Shown here piece by piece: positions 8,038 through 15,826 of a stretch of 18,125 nucleotides of DNA (positions within the stretch are counted from its first letter, which is position 1; every line of letters starts with the position of its first letter). Source of the DNA: JBBKWX01 sp037969175 (GTDB lineage Bacteria > Bacteroidota > Bacteroidia > AKYH767-A > JBBKVM01); contig JBBKWX010000179.1 in the NCBI GenBank assembly GCA_037969175.1, positions 1 to 18,125 on the forward strand. Direction: 5' to 3'. Below the pieces are notes generated by a model, which was not told where the DNA came from, ran no database searches, and worked only from the letters and a program-made list of their open reading frames with translations. Made by a program: the position numbers and the translations under genes.

Positions 8038-8056
8038 AAACAAATACAAGCACAGC

Positions 8057-8431
8057 ATGCAGTATACTCTCGATAAACAAGAAAAGTACGTAACTCTGAA
8101 ACTTCATGAGCCCAAGCTTAACTCCTTGGTAGCGCCTGAGTTGAAGTCAGAATTGATCTTGATCAACAATCAGGGATTCAGCAATATTATTTTGGATCTC
8201 AGTGAGACTCAATACTGCGATTCTTCCGGATTGAGTGCCATTTTAGTTGGAAACAGGGTTTGTAAGAATGCAAAAGGTGCATTTATCTTATCCGGATTAG
8301 GTGATCCTATCCAGAAATTGATCTCAATTTCACAACTTGATCAGGTATTATTGATCACCCCAACTGTAAATGAAGCAGTTGATTATATTTTCATGGAGGA
8401 GATCGAACGCGACCTTCATGATGAAAATTAA
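8057..8431 (+). CDS. STAS-domain protein (anti-sigma factor antagonist-like)
   Basis: A 124-residue protein made of a single STAS domain, the fold of SpoIIAA-type anti-anti-sigma factors. The key segment LDLSETQYCDSSGLSAIL holds Asp55-Ser56-Ser57-Gly58-Leu59. Ser56 corresponds to the phosphorylated serine of SpoIIAA, so the switch residue is retained. No membrane segment, signal peptide or further domain is present. A partner-switching role would need a serine kinase and a target, and neither is encoded nearby, so the specific pathway cannot be named. It is first in an operon with a T9SS cargo gene (16-base gap), rnz and a sugar kinase, behind the window's clearest promoter. The STAS assignment is firm; the regulatory role is inference. 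Confidence 0.9.
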   Translation: MQYTLDKQEKYVTLKLHEPKLNSLVAPELKSELILINNQGFSNIILDLSETQYCDSSGLSAILVGNRVCKNAKGAFILSGLGDPIQKLISISQLDQVLLITPTVNEAVDYIFMEEIERDLHDEN

Positions 8432-8447
8432 TTCTGATCTCAAAAAG

Positions 8448-9197
8448 ATGAAAAAAATTATACTCAGCTTGCTTTTCGTTATTGCCGCCACCTTGGGTGG
8501 ATTTGCTCAGTGTACACCGAATACAACATTGACCGTTCCGGGTATATATCCTGATATAGCTACAAATCTTGCAATTGCAAATACGGGTGTTCCTTATTCA
8601 GAGGTTATCCAAGTTAGAGTTTTAACCGATACCACTTATAATGGACTACCGGCTTCCGTACTTCGTATAACCGTTACTGGCGTTCAAGGGCTTCCTGCAG
8701 GTTTTACCTATACGTGTAACCCGGCAAATTGCATCTTTCCGGGTGGAAGCAATGGATGCATCTCACTTAATGGCAATCCTACAGCTCTACAAGTTGGAAC
8801 TTATGACATCAAGGTAAGTGTCATAATTAGAGGCCAGATCACCGGCCTTCCTGTTCCTATAGATGTTCCAGATACGATCAAAGGATATAGGATCCAAATC
8901 GTGAATCCATTGTCTGCTTCTTTAATAGCACCTGTCAAATATGAATTGCAGGCTAACAAGCCAAATCCTGCGATCAACAATACAGAGATCAGATTCAATT
9001 TGCCTAAGGCTGCAAGTGCAGAGATCCAGATCTATGATATGTTGGGTAACCCTGTTAAAAAGCTCAAGCTACAAGGGCTGGCAGGACAAAATACTGCAAA
9101 TGTAAATCTGGAAGGGATGAACCCCGGCGTCTATTTTTATACACTTAGCACTTCTTATGGGGTTTTGACACGAAGGATGGTTATCTCTGCCAGATAA
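8448..9197 (+). CDS. Secreted protein with T9SS type A sorting domain
   Basis: Predicted small exported protein of 249 residues. The ATG at 8448 opens a clean signal peptide (MKKIILSLLFVIAATLGGFAQ). Earlier ATGs at 8370, 8418 and 8421 overlap the STAS gene and would add charged residues before it. The central part (about 22-155) is beta-rich and repeats phrases such as GLPASVLRITVTGVQGLP and GTYDIKVSV, with four cysteines (22, 90, 95, 104). The last 80 residues are a type A sorting domain: KPNPAINNTEIRFNLP, IQIYDMLGNPVKKL, NLEGMNPGVYFYTLS and RRMVI. The body resembles a recurrent domain of Bacteroidota secreted proteins, with no known catalytic motif. The stop overlaps the rnz start by one base. 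Surface anchoring or release after cleavage is inferred from the family. Confidence 0.88.
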   Translation: MKKIILSLLFVIAATLGGFAQCTPNTTLTVPGIYPDIATNLAIANTGVPYSEVIQVRVLTDTTYNGLPASVLRITVTGVQGLPAGFTYTCNPANCIFPGGSNGCISLNGNPTALQVGTYDIKVSVIIRGQITGLPVPIDVPDTIKGYRIQIVNPLSASLIAPVKYELQANKPNPAINNTEIRFNLPKAASAEIQIYDMLGNPVKKLKLQGLAGQNTANVNLEGMNPGVYFYTLSTSYGVLTRRMVISAR

Positions 9198-10111
9198 TGT
9201 CATTTCATATCACGATCCTTGGAAGTAGTTCCGCAACCCCCACAAATCAAAGACATCCTACAGCTCAGGTATTAACATACAACGAGCATCTTTTCCTGAT
9301 TGATTGCGGGGAAGGAACTCAAATGCAGCTCAATAGATACAAAATAAAAGCTCATAAGATCAACCATATATTGATCAGCCATTTGCATGGCGATCACTAC
9401 CTCGGTTTGATGGGTTTGCTTTCCACATTACATCTTCAAGGACGTAGTCATGCAATGCATGTATATGGACCTGAAGCATTAAAGGAAATAATTGATATCC
9501 AGTTGCTGCACAGTCAGACAGACTTGCGTTATGAGCTTTTGTTCCATGCTATTCCTGCTACAGAATCAACATTGCTGTTTGAAACCGAAAACATAAGTGT
9601 CTCAACTATTATATTGAACCACAGAATTGCATGTACGGGGTTCATATTTAAAGAGATCAATAAGCCATTTCATTTAATAAAAGAGAAGATCGGCATAGAT
9701 AAAGTACCGGTTGAAGCCTTCAATGATTTAAAAAAAGGCTTGGATTTTACTTCTGCTGAGGGCAAGAGTTTTACAGTTTCTGATTACACAAAACCACCTT
9801 CAGATGCACTATCGTATGCATATTGTTCAGATACTTGTTTTGATAAAGATGTGATCAAATCTGTCAGGAATGTGAGTTTATTATATCATGAAGCAACATT
9901 TCTTGATGAAATGGCAGAAAGGGCCACAGAAACATTCCATACTACCGCGAAACAAGCAGGAACGGTAGCCAGAGAAGCCGAAGTGAAGAAACTGATCATT
10001 GGACATTTTTCTGCCAGATATCGGGATCTGAATCCTATACTCGAAGAGGCAAAGGCTGAATTTGCAGAAACTCATTTGGCTACTGAAGGGCAACAATTTC
10101 TAATCGATTAG
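9197..10111 (+). CDS. rnz: Ribonuclease Z
   Basis: Zinc endonuclease that removes 3' trailers from tRNA precursors. It has the metallo-beta-lactamase motif SHLHGDHYLG, giving His62, His64, Asp66 and His67. Other metal ligands are His142 (LNHRIACTGF), Asp212 (CSDTCF) and His270 (IIGHFSARY), and the conserved His248 is in FHTTAKQAG. The start is GSSSATPTNQRHPTAQ, typical of the short bacterial RNase Z form, and the length of 304 residues is normal. Its ATG shares one base with the preceding stop (TAATG), suggesting coupled translation. The kinase gene follows after 29 bases. CCA is not encoded by all tRNAs in many bacteria, and a CCA-adding enzyme is present at 13767-15176. Confidence 0.97.
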   Translation: MSFHITILGSSSATPTNQRHPTAQVLTYNEHLFLIDCGEGTQMQLNRYKIKAHKINHILISHLHGDHYLGLMGLLSTLHLQGRSHAMHVYGPEALKEIIDIQLLHSQTDLRYELLFHAIPATESTLLFETENISVSTIILNHRIACTGFIFKEINKPFHLIKEKIGIDKVPVEAFNDLKKGLDFTSAEGKSFTVSDYTKPPSDALSYAYCSDTCFDKDVIKSVRNVSLLYHEATFLDEMAERATETFHTTAKQAGTVAREAEVKKLIIGHFSARYRDLNPILEEAKAEFAETHLATEGQQFLID

Positions 10112-10140
10112 ACTGAATACCTGTTTATTATTTATTATTG

Positions 10141-10983
10141 ATGAATATCCTGATAGCAGATAGCGGTTCCACCAAAACTGAATGGGCTTTTTCAGATGGC
10201 CTTAAACCTATTGAGTTACGCAAGGGTGGAGGAATGAATCCTTATTTTTCTACTTCAGAAGTTTTGGAAAATGAGATCATTTCACAAGTAAAGAATCACA
10301 ATTTTATACCGGAGAAGATCTTTTTTTATGGTGCCGGTTGTAGCAGCGAAAAGCAAATTTCGCTGGTTAAGAATGCTTTTACAACCGTTTTTCCGCATGC
10401 TGAGGTCACCGTTGATCATGATCTGTTAGCTGCAGCAAGAGCGCTCTGTGGACGAAGCGAAGGCATTGCTTGCATTCTTGGAACAGGTTCTAACGCATGT
10501 CACTTTGATGGCAATGTGATAATCAGTCAAAGACCGGCATTGGGTTATATTTTGGGAGATGAAGGAGCAGGCAGTCAAATAGGTAAAGCATTGATAAAAG
10601 CTTATTTGTATGATGAACTGCCGGAACAGATCTCCAAAGCTATAGTTGCGAAATTCGGAATTACCAAGGACAGCGTTTTGGAAGCTGTTTATAAAAAAGA
10701 ATTCCCTAACAGATATCTGGCTTCATTTTCAATTTTTGTGGGAGAGAATCTGGATAAACCTGAAATGCGTGATCTGGTCAGGACAGAATTAAATTCATTT
10801 GCAGATCGTCATTTAATGAGGTTTGAAAATGCACAAGGCTTACCTGTTCACTTCACAGGATCCGTTGCTTCACATTATCATGAGATTTTGTCGGAGGTAT
10901 TGAAGGAGAGGGGAATGCATTTAGGAAAAATCTTGAGTTCACCTTTACAGGGATTGATCAATTACCATCTACCACAGGCATAA
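10141..10983 (+). CDS. N-acetylglucosamine kinase-like ATPase (BadF/BadG family fold)
   Basis: Sugar kinase of the ASKHA (actin-like) superfamily, closest in layout to N-acetylglucosamine kinases of Bacteroidota. The phosphate-1 loop is IADSGSTKTEW (residues 5-15), followed by GAGCSSEKQ (64-72), the second phosphate loop CILGTGSNACHFDG (111-124), LGDEGAGSQIGKAL (138-151) and FTGSVASHYHE near 240. The start is the ATG at 10141, giving 280 residues; a TTG just before it is not needed. The Cys pattern of 2-hydroxyacyl-CoA dehydratase activators is absent, so the sugar kinase reading is preferred. A role in recycling amino sugars from peptidoglycan is plausible but not shown. The last 26 bases overlap the end of the opposing MFS gene, and no terminator is visible between them. 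Confidence 0.8.
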   Translation: MNILIADSGSTKTEWAFSDGLKPIELRKGGGMNPYFSTSEVLENEIISQVKNHNFIPEKIFFYGAGCSSEKQISLVKNAFTTVFPHAEVTVDHDLLAAARALCGRSEGIACILGTGSNACHFDGNVIISQRPALGYILGDEGAGSQIGKALIKAYLYDELPEQISKAIVAKFGITKDSVLEAVYKKEFPNRYLASFSIFVGENLDKPEMRDLVRTELNSFADRHLMRFENAQGLPVHFTGSVASHYHEILSEVLKERGMHLGKILSSPLQGLINYHLPQA

Positions 10984-12211
10984 GCATGGTCTCTTTTCGG
11001 TAATAATCCTTTATCAGAAAATGATACCAAAGCACTCCAAGTGCATATAACACAGCCGTGATATAGAAGATCCAAACATAAGCCAAACCGGATTCTCTCA
11101 GCACCTTAAAAATGATGGAGGAGATGAACCAACTGCCTGACCAGATAGCAGATGTCAGGGCACTCATCATTTCCTGATTTCTTTTACCCACATAATTCAT
11201 GACAAGTTCGGATGTCATCGGACCTGCCATATTCATCAGTGGCTGGCGAAGTAAATAACAGAACACTGCGATTGCCAATGCTACAGGGCCCGGAGCAAAG
11301 AATTCGGTGGTAGCGAGCAAAATAAGAGCAACAACGGCCATGGATTGGAATAATGTGATAGCAATTCGATAGCCCCATCTTTTACGGATAAAAGGGATCA
11401 ATAATGCTGCAAAGAAAACGAATAAGGCAGCCAATGAGCCTACAGCAGCGAAATTTTCGGAATCCATACCATGTACACTGAAGAAAAATAAGTTGATGAA
11501 TGGAATCGTAAGACCGGCACCAACAGCAATTATCAGAGTAGGGATGAGCGCTTTCAGGATCACAGGCCAGTCAAAATCCCGCATATCCATTCTTTTGGAT
11601 GTCAGATCCGGAACATGTTCTTTGATTTTGATCTTTGAGAAAAAGATCAAACTGAAAAATCCACAAACGGAGAATATTTGTAACAGTACTTTTTCATTAA
11701 AATAGCCCGGATCAACATTGGTCAAAACATAGATCAATAAGCCACTCACTACGGTACTGACGCTCCAGGTTGAGTAATTCAGCGATATAGCTTCACTTTG
11801 ATAATTGGGATTTGCATTTCTTAATAGATAGGGTAATGTGCAGATCTGCATTAATGTGAAACTAATACCCCAGAAACAAAGTGATGCATAGAGTAGACGG
11901 ACTAAACCTGCATCGATGGCGTACAATATGGTCAGGGACAAGATCGGCATCGCTATGCCGGCTATCATAAAAAGGGGTTTGAGTTTTCTTCCTTTGATAA
12001 ATAAACCCAAGGGTAAGGCCAAGACCAATACACCCAGAAAACGATAGGATACAAAATCGGCGATAATAGGATCTGAATACCCTTTTTTGCTTAGATACAA
12101 ATTGAGTATCAACATGAAAGAAGCATTGATCAGTTGCAAACAGAATTCTGCTGCTACCAGTAGCCAAACAAAGCGATCAAGTTGACGATAGGTCTGAATA
12201 AATTTCCGCAT
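10958..12211 (-). CDS. Major facilitator superfamily transporter
   Basis: Inner-membrane permease of 417 residues with about 11-12 hydrophobic segments, split by a charged central loop (KIKIKEHVPDLTSKRMDMRD, about 195-215) as in MFS proteins with two six-helix halves. Short basic loops such as FIKGRKLK and FIRKRWGYR follow the cytoplasmic positions expected between helices 2-3 and 8-9. The substrate cannot be inferred from sequence. The ATG at 12211 overlaps the miaA stop by one base (TAATG on the minus strand), so it is translated with miaA. The 3' end runs 26 bases into the oppositely oriented kinase gene. An amino-sugar link to that kinase is possible but rests only on position, and the genes are convergent rather than co-directional. 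Confidence 0.88.
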   Translation of the reverse strand: MRKFIQTYRQLDRFVWLLVAAEFCLQLINASFMLILNLYLSKKGYSDPIIADFVSYRFLGVLVLALPLGLFIKGRKLKPLFMIAGIAMPILSLTILYAIDAGLVRLLYASLCFWGISFTLMQICTLPYLLRNANPNYQSEAISLNYSTWSVSTVVSGLLIYVLTNVDPGYFNEKVLLQIFSVCGFFSLIFFSKIKIKEHVPDLTSKRMDMRDFDWPVILKALIPTLIIAVGAGLTIPFINLFFFSVHGMDSENFAAVGSLAALFVFFAALLIPFIRKRWGYRIAITLFQSMAVVALILLATTEFFAPGPVALAIAVFCYLLRQPLMNMAGPMTSELVMNYVGKRNQEMMSALTSAIWSGSWFISSIIFKVLRESGLAYVWIFYITAVLYALGVLWYHFLIKDYYRKETMLMPVVDGN

Positions 12212-13119
12212 TATTTGTCTTTTCCCAATTTTTCTACAAATGCTATCAAATATGGGATCTCATTTATCTCATACCAATGATAGTCTTTGTCTTTTCTAAA
12301 CCAGGTCATCTGCCTTTTGGCATACCTTCTGGAATTCTGCTTTATCAAAGAAACAGCTTCTTCAAACGATAATTCTCCGGCAAAATGTCGGAACAATTCA
12401 GTGTATCCCACAGTATGCAATGCATTCAGACCTTTATAGGGTAAAAGAGCTTTTGCTTCAGCTAACAAACCTTGCTCCAGCATTTTATCTACACGTTTGT
12501 TGATCCGATCATAGAGCGCATCTCTTTCCCATAACAGTCCGGTCTTTATGATATTGAAGGGTCTTTCAACTCGCTTTCCTTTTCTCAGTTCTGAAAATGG
12601 TTTACCGGTTGCTCTGCATACTTCCAAAGCCCTAATTACCCGTCTATGGTTTTGAAGATCTATGGTCTCAAACAATTCCGGATCCCGCTCTTTCAATTCC
12701 AGGATCAATGGCTCCAGACCCTTGGATTCAAATTCATGCATTAACTGAAGACGGTAACTTTCATCGATATCCGGTATTTCATCAATGCCATTACAAACTG
12801 CATCTATAAATAATCCGGAACCACCGGTCATGATCACCCAGTCGTTTGTTAAGAAAAGCTCTTCTATTTTTCGCAGAGCTTCAACTTCAAAATCTGCAAC
12901 CGTAAATTCTTCTTTTATAGATCTGTCAGCAAGAAAATAATGCGGAACATTTTCTAACTCATCCTCCAAGGGCCTTGCAGTACCGATCTGCATTTCATGA
13001 AAAAACTGGCGTGAATCGGCTGAAATTACTGAACAGTTGAAGTATTGAGCTATTTTAACTGCAACCGCTGTTTTACCTGAAGCCGTAGGGCCCGCGATAA
13101 CGAGCAGGTTCTTACTCAA
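12211..13119 (-). CDS. miaA: tRNA dimethylallyltransferase
   Basis: Transfers a dimethylallyl group from DMAPP to N6 of A37 in tRNAs reading UNN codons. The P-loop GPTASGKT is at residues 10-17, ISADSRQFF at 33-41 includes the catalytic Asp35, GTARP at 46-50 holds the conserved Thr, and GGSGLFIDAV is at 99-108. The C-terminal YAKRQMTWFRKD is also diagnostic. The length of 302 residues is normal. It begins 8 bases after the upstream pRiA4b ORF-3-like gene and overlaps the MFS gene start by one base, so the three appear to form one operon. Its substrate DMAPP is made by IspH, encoded at 3367-4254. Confidence 0.97.
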   Translation of the reverse strand: MSKNLLVIAGPTASGKTAVAVKIAQYFNCSVISADSRQFFHEMQIGTARPLEDELENVPHYFLADRSIKEEFTVADFEVEALRKIEELFLTNDWVIMTGGSGLFIDAVCNGIDEIPDIDESYRLQLMHEFESKGLEPLILELKERDPELFETIDLQNHRRVIRALEVCRATGKPFSELRKGKRVERPFNIIKTGLLWERDALYDRINKRVDKMLEQGLLAEAKALLPYKGLNALHTVGYTELFRHFAGELSFEEAVSLIKQNSRRYAKRQMTWFRKDKDYHWYEINEIPYLIAFVEKLGKDK

Positions 13120-13127
13120 AACAAAAA

Positions 13128-13703
13128 TTAGATCTCTTCGAAGTCATCGGTAGTTTCTTCTGTAGCAGTGTCAACTTCTCCCATTTCTCCATCTTCTCCA
13201 TCCAGGATCTCTCCATTTTGATCTACATCTACAAGCTGAGTTTCTTCTTCAAAACCCAGATCTTCATCAGAATCTTTAAGTATGCTTGAACCGTATTGTT
13301 TCGGTGCTTCCCCGATTGATTTGATTATTCTTGGAAATGTGACTCCCTGTTCTTCAGATGGGATTATTTTAGTGAGTTCAATATAAAAACTCCACATATT
13401 CATGAAGTCAAATACATAGTAAATTTTTTGATGAGGATCTGCAATAAAATCTTTAAGTCTTGCATCCTTCATAACAATGAGCTTATGTTCTTCTTGTTCT
13501 GACATATCCAGCAAAGTGATCTCAAGACCCTTATGCCAGTTGTCATCACTCAAATAAAACGAAGCCAATTGAGAACCATCAAAACCAATAGACTGTTGAA
13601 TAATAGTATGTAAATCTTCAAAAGTCTGATTTGACTTTACTTCAATGTCTCTATAGATATCTTCGTGCTCTTCAAAAGTAACCCTGAAACGATAGGCTGC
13701 CAT
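13128..13703 (-). CDS. pRiA4b ORF-3-like protein with acidic tail
   Basis: Function unknown. The first 140 residues fit the plasmid pRiA4b ORF-3 family: AYRFRVTFEEHEDIYRDIEV, a helix TFEDLHTIIQQSIGFDGSQL, and FYLSDDNW, then a segment ending YVFDFMNMWSFYIEL that replaces the common YDFGD.W motif. The final 48 residues (144-191) are extremely acidic, with 22 Asp/Glu and no Lys or Arg. There is no signal peptide or membrane helix, so it is predicted cytosolic. Despite the family name, nothing here suggests a plasmid or transposon: no repeats or transposase are present, and miaA follows after 8 bases. A -7 box lies 28 bases upstream. Close linkage to miaA hints at an RNA-related or housekeeping role, as inference only. 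Confidence 0.75.
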   Translation of the reverse strand: MAAYRFRVTFEEHEDIYRDIEVKSNQTFEDLHTIIQQSIGFDGSQLASFYLSDDNWHKGLEITLLDMSEQEEHKLIVMKDARLKDFIADPHQKIYYVFDFMNMWSFYIELTKIIPSEEQGVTFPRIIKSIGEAPKQYGSSILKDSDEDLGFEEETQLVDVDQNGEILDGEDGEMGEVDTATEETTDDFEEI

Positions 13704-13730
13704 GCTTTTATTTTTTTTGTTCGATTAATG

Positions 13731-13738
13731 CAAAAATA
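13731..13738 (-). promoter_or_regulatory. -7 box for the pRiA4b-like/miaA/MFS operon
   Basis: On the minus strand this reads TATTTTTG, matching TAnnTTTG. It lies 27 bases before the ATG at 13703, in the 63-base gap after the CCA enzyme gene. The nearest upstream TTG is about 25 bases away, longer than the usual spacing. The following T- and A-rich leader is consistent with ribosome loading in this phylum. Confidence 0.5.
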
Positions 13739-13766
13739 AAGAATATTAATAAATGAATGTAAACAA

Positions 13767-15176
13767 TTAGGATTGCAATTTCAATCCCATGTCTTCACCA
13801 ATTTTCAACATGTATTTGTGTGCTTCATCATAGTCATTTCTTATTTCTCCTTCAAGTATCGCTTCGCGAATTGCATTCTTAATTTCACCCACTTCTTTCC
13901 CGGGTTTTAATGCAAAAATTTTCATGATCTCTTCGCCGGTTATAGGTGGTTGCCACACTCTTACCCGATCTTTCTCTTCGACTTCGTGTAATTTTTCTCT
14001 GACCAACTCAAAATTGCGAATGTATTTTTTAACCTTAATTTCATTCTTAGATGTGATATCTGCATGGCACAGCGTCATCAATGAATCAATATCATCACCT
14101 GCATCAAACAATAATCTTCTGATGGCTGAATCTGTCACATTGGTCTGTGCCAGCACGATAGGTCGTAAATGTAGTAAGACCATTTTTTGAACGAATTTCA
14201 TTTTTTCGTTCATCGGTAATTTTAGTTTTCTGAATATTCCGGGTACCATTCGTGAACCTTTATCTTCATGTCCGTGAAATGTCCACCCGGTTCCTTCTTC
14301 AAATCTTTTTGTTGCCGGTTTAGCAATATCATGCAAAATGGCTGCCCACCTTAGCCACAGGTCATCTGTTTCAAGTGCGATATTGTCTAAGACTTGTAAA
14401 GTATGGTAGAAATTATCTTTATGTCCTTTTCCTTTTACGATCTCTACACCATGCAACTCAACAAATTCAGGAAAGATCAAATCCAATAATTTCGTATTGA
14501 ATAATAGTTTGAAACCTTTGCTGGGTATAGATGACATCACGATTTTATTTAATTCATCTATGATCCTTTCTGCACTGACAATTTTTATTCTGTCTTTATT
14601 TCTGCAGATCGCTTCGTAAGTTTCATCATCAATTTTAAAATCCAGTTGTGATGCAAATCGAATGGCTCTCATCATTCTTAATGGATCATCAGAGAATGTG
14701 AGATCTGGATCTTGCGGCGTGCGGATCATTTTATCTTCCATATCCTGCACACCATTAAATGGATCAACCAATTCACCAAATCGAATAGGATTCAGATCAA
14801 GCGCAAGTGCATTGATCGTGAAGTCTCTTCTTAGCTGATCATCACTCAAACTGCCATCTTCCACGACTGGTTTCCTCGAATTGGAATTGTATGATTCTTT
14901 TCGGGCACCTACAAATTCAATATCCAGATCATCATACCTCAACATTGCAGTACCGAAAGTTTTAAAAAAACTCACACGTGTATTACGACCTATCTTATTG
15001 GCAACAGCCTGAGCCAATTCTATTCCACTGCCTTGTACAACAATATCAATATCCTTGCTTTCTCTGTTTAGAAATAGATCTCTTACAAATCCACCTATAA
15101 CAAAACAGGGCATTCCTTTTTCAGCAGCAGCGTCGGAAACCAGCTTAAATATTGGATTTTGAAGATGTTGTTTCAA
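13767..15176 (-). CDS. cca: CCA tRNA nucleotidyltransferase with HD domain
   Basis: Class II nucleotidyltransferase that adds or repairs the 3' CCA of tRNA. The head domain has GGFVRD at residues 28-33, catalytic DID at 42-44 (KDIDIVV), LDIEFVGARKE around 84-94, RRDFTINALAL at 116-126 and DPLRMMRAIRFA at 164-175. An HD phosphohydrolase domain follows, with His258 (YHTL), His282-Asp283 (LHDIAKP) and HGHED near 301-305. The length of 469 residues fits the HD-containing form; poly(A) polymerase activity cannot be excluded by sequence. The start is unusual: no ATG occurs between the upstream in-frame stop (15201-15203) and Met22, but family members begin with residues like KQHLQNPIF, so a TTG at 15176 is taken as the start. 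A promoter box just upstream supports this. Confidence 0.93.
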   Translation of the reverse strand: MKQHLQNPIFKLVSDAAAEKGMPCFVIGGFVRDLFLNRESKDIDIVVQGSGIELAQAVANKIGRNTRVSFFKTFGTAMLRYDDLDIEFVGARKESYNSNSRKPVVEDGSLSDDQLRRDFTINALALDLNPIRFGELVDPFNGVQDMEDKMIRTPQDPDLTFSDDPLRMMRAIRFASQLDFKIDDETYEAICRNKDRIKIVSAERIIDELNKIVMSSIPSKGFKLLFNTKLLDLIFPEFVELHGVEIVKGKGHKDNFYHTLQVLDNIALETDDLWLRWAAILHDIAKPATKRFEEGTGWTFHGHEDKGSRMVPGIFRKLKLPMNEKMKFVQKMVLLHLRPIVLAQTNVTDSAIRRLLFDAGDDIDSLMTLCHADITSKNEIKVKKYIRNFELVREKLHEVEEKDRVRVWQPPITGEEIMKIFALKPGKEVGEIKNAIREAILEGEIRNDYDEAHKYMLKIGEDMGLKLQS

Positions 15177-15195
15177 TTTTTTTGATCTTGAGATG

Positions 15196-15203
15196 CAAAG
15201 TTA
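15196..15203 (-). promoter_or_regulatory. -7 promoter box (TAACTTTG) for cca
   Basis: The minus strand reads TAACTTTG, an exact TAnnTTTG match. A TTTG lies 16 bases further upstream (complement of CAAA at 15220-15223), a slightly short spacing. Transcription would begin near 15189, about 13 bases before the TTG start, leaving an A-rich leader. This rules out a start codon far upstream. Confidence 0.6.
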
Positions 15204-15356
15204 GTATTTCAAAGTTTAGCAAAGAGGTAAACAGCAAAGGCTTTTAAGGAAAATGTGATGATTTTTATTTTTAATAAAATATCTTACAGTTTACCTAAAT
15301 AGAAGAATATCAATAGTATATGATATTTTTAATAAAGATCAATATTTTGTATATTT

Positions 15357-15368
15357 ACGAATATTCGT
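15357..15368. promoter_or_regulatory. 12-base perfect palindrome in a divergent promoter region
   Basis: ACGAATATTCGT is a perfect 12-base palindrome ending six bases before the ATG at 15375. The whole 15177-15374 gap separates divergent genes and is strongly AT-rich. It also holds two copies of ATTTTTAATAAA (15267-15278 and 15325-15336). The plus-strand promoter is not clear: TATATTTA at 15350-15357 misses the final G of the -7 box and touches the palindrome. An operator is possible, but a palindrome of this length arises by chance a few times in a window this size. Confidence 0.35.
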
Positions 15369-15374
15369 TTCAAC

Positions 15375-15797
15375 ATGAAACGTTTTTTAGCGATAATAGC
15401 CGTATTTATTTTTGCAGTAGCCGGATTGGCTTTTTATATGTATTCCGGTCCGCATAAAAATATTGCCGAAATTGAGCCTTATGCCTTTATTTCTTCAGAG
15501 GAGCTTTTTGATGAATTTGTCAACGATCCTTTAAACACAAATAAAAAATATCGCAACAAAGTATTGGTTGTAAATGGAATCATAGAAAGGATGAGTGTTG
15601 ATCCAAATGGAGAATTAAATGTCATACTTAGTACAGGGGATATTTTTGGAATTAGTTGTTTCTTTCCCAAAGAACAGTATACGATCAATGAACTTGAAGA
15701 AGGAATGGCAGTTAAGATAAAAGGAATATTCAAGGGGTATCTTGGAGATGATGTGATGCCCGGCGATGTCGTTTTATTCCAATGTGAGTTTAAATAA
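15375..15797 (+). CDS. Membrane-anchored OB-fold (tRNA_anti-like) protein
   Basis: A 140-residue protein of unknown function. One N-terminal hydrophobic helix (about residues 4-23, FLAIIAVFIFAVAGLAFYMY) is followed by a soluble domain facing the periplasm. It has the pattern of the tRNA_anti-like OB-fold family: ISSEELFDEFVNDPLNTNKKYRNKVLVVNGII, a strand with LNVILSTGDIFGISCFFP, then GMAVKIKGIFKGYLGDD and VLFQCEFK. The family name reflects fold similarity only, and no RNA-binding role is implied for a periplasmic domain. Two cysteines (Cys95 and Cys138) sit in conserved strand positions. It is probably cotranscribed with the DUF2911 gene, which starts 29 bases later. The ATG at 15375 is the only good start, right after an AT-rich promoter region. 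Confidence 0.75.
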   Translation: MKRFLAIIAVFIFAVAGLAFYMYSGPHKNIAEIEPYAFISSEELFDEFVNDPLNTNKKYRNKVLVVNGIIERMSVDPNGELNVILSTGDIFGISCFFPKEQYTINELEEGMAVKIKGIFKGYLGDDVMPGDVVLFQCEFK

Positions 15798-15826
15798 TAT
15801 TTTCTAACCTCAATAAATTTTTAATT

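Noticed and set aside
8448..9197. Lipoprotein
   Set aside because: The cysteine after the signal peptide follows GFAQ, which does not fit a lipobox, while a C-terminal sorting domain is clear.
10141..10983. Benzoyl-CoA reductase or dehydratase activator (BadF/HgdC)
   Set aside because: The cluster-binding cysteine arrangement is absent; the layout fits N-acetylglucosamine kinases.
13128..13703. Plasmid or transposon gene, from the family name pRiA4b ORF-3
   Set aside because: No terminal repeats, transposase or composition change; it is spaced as an operon partner of miaA.
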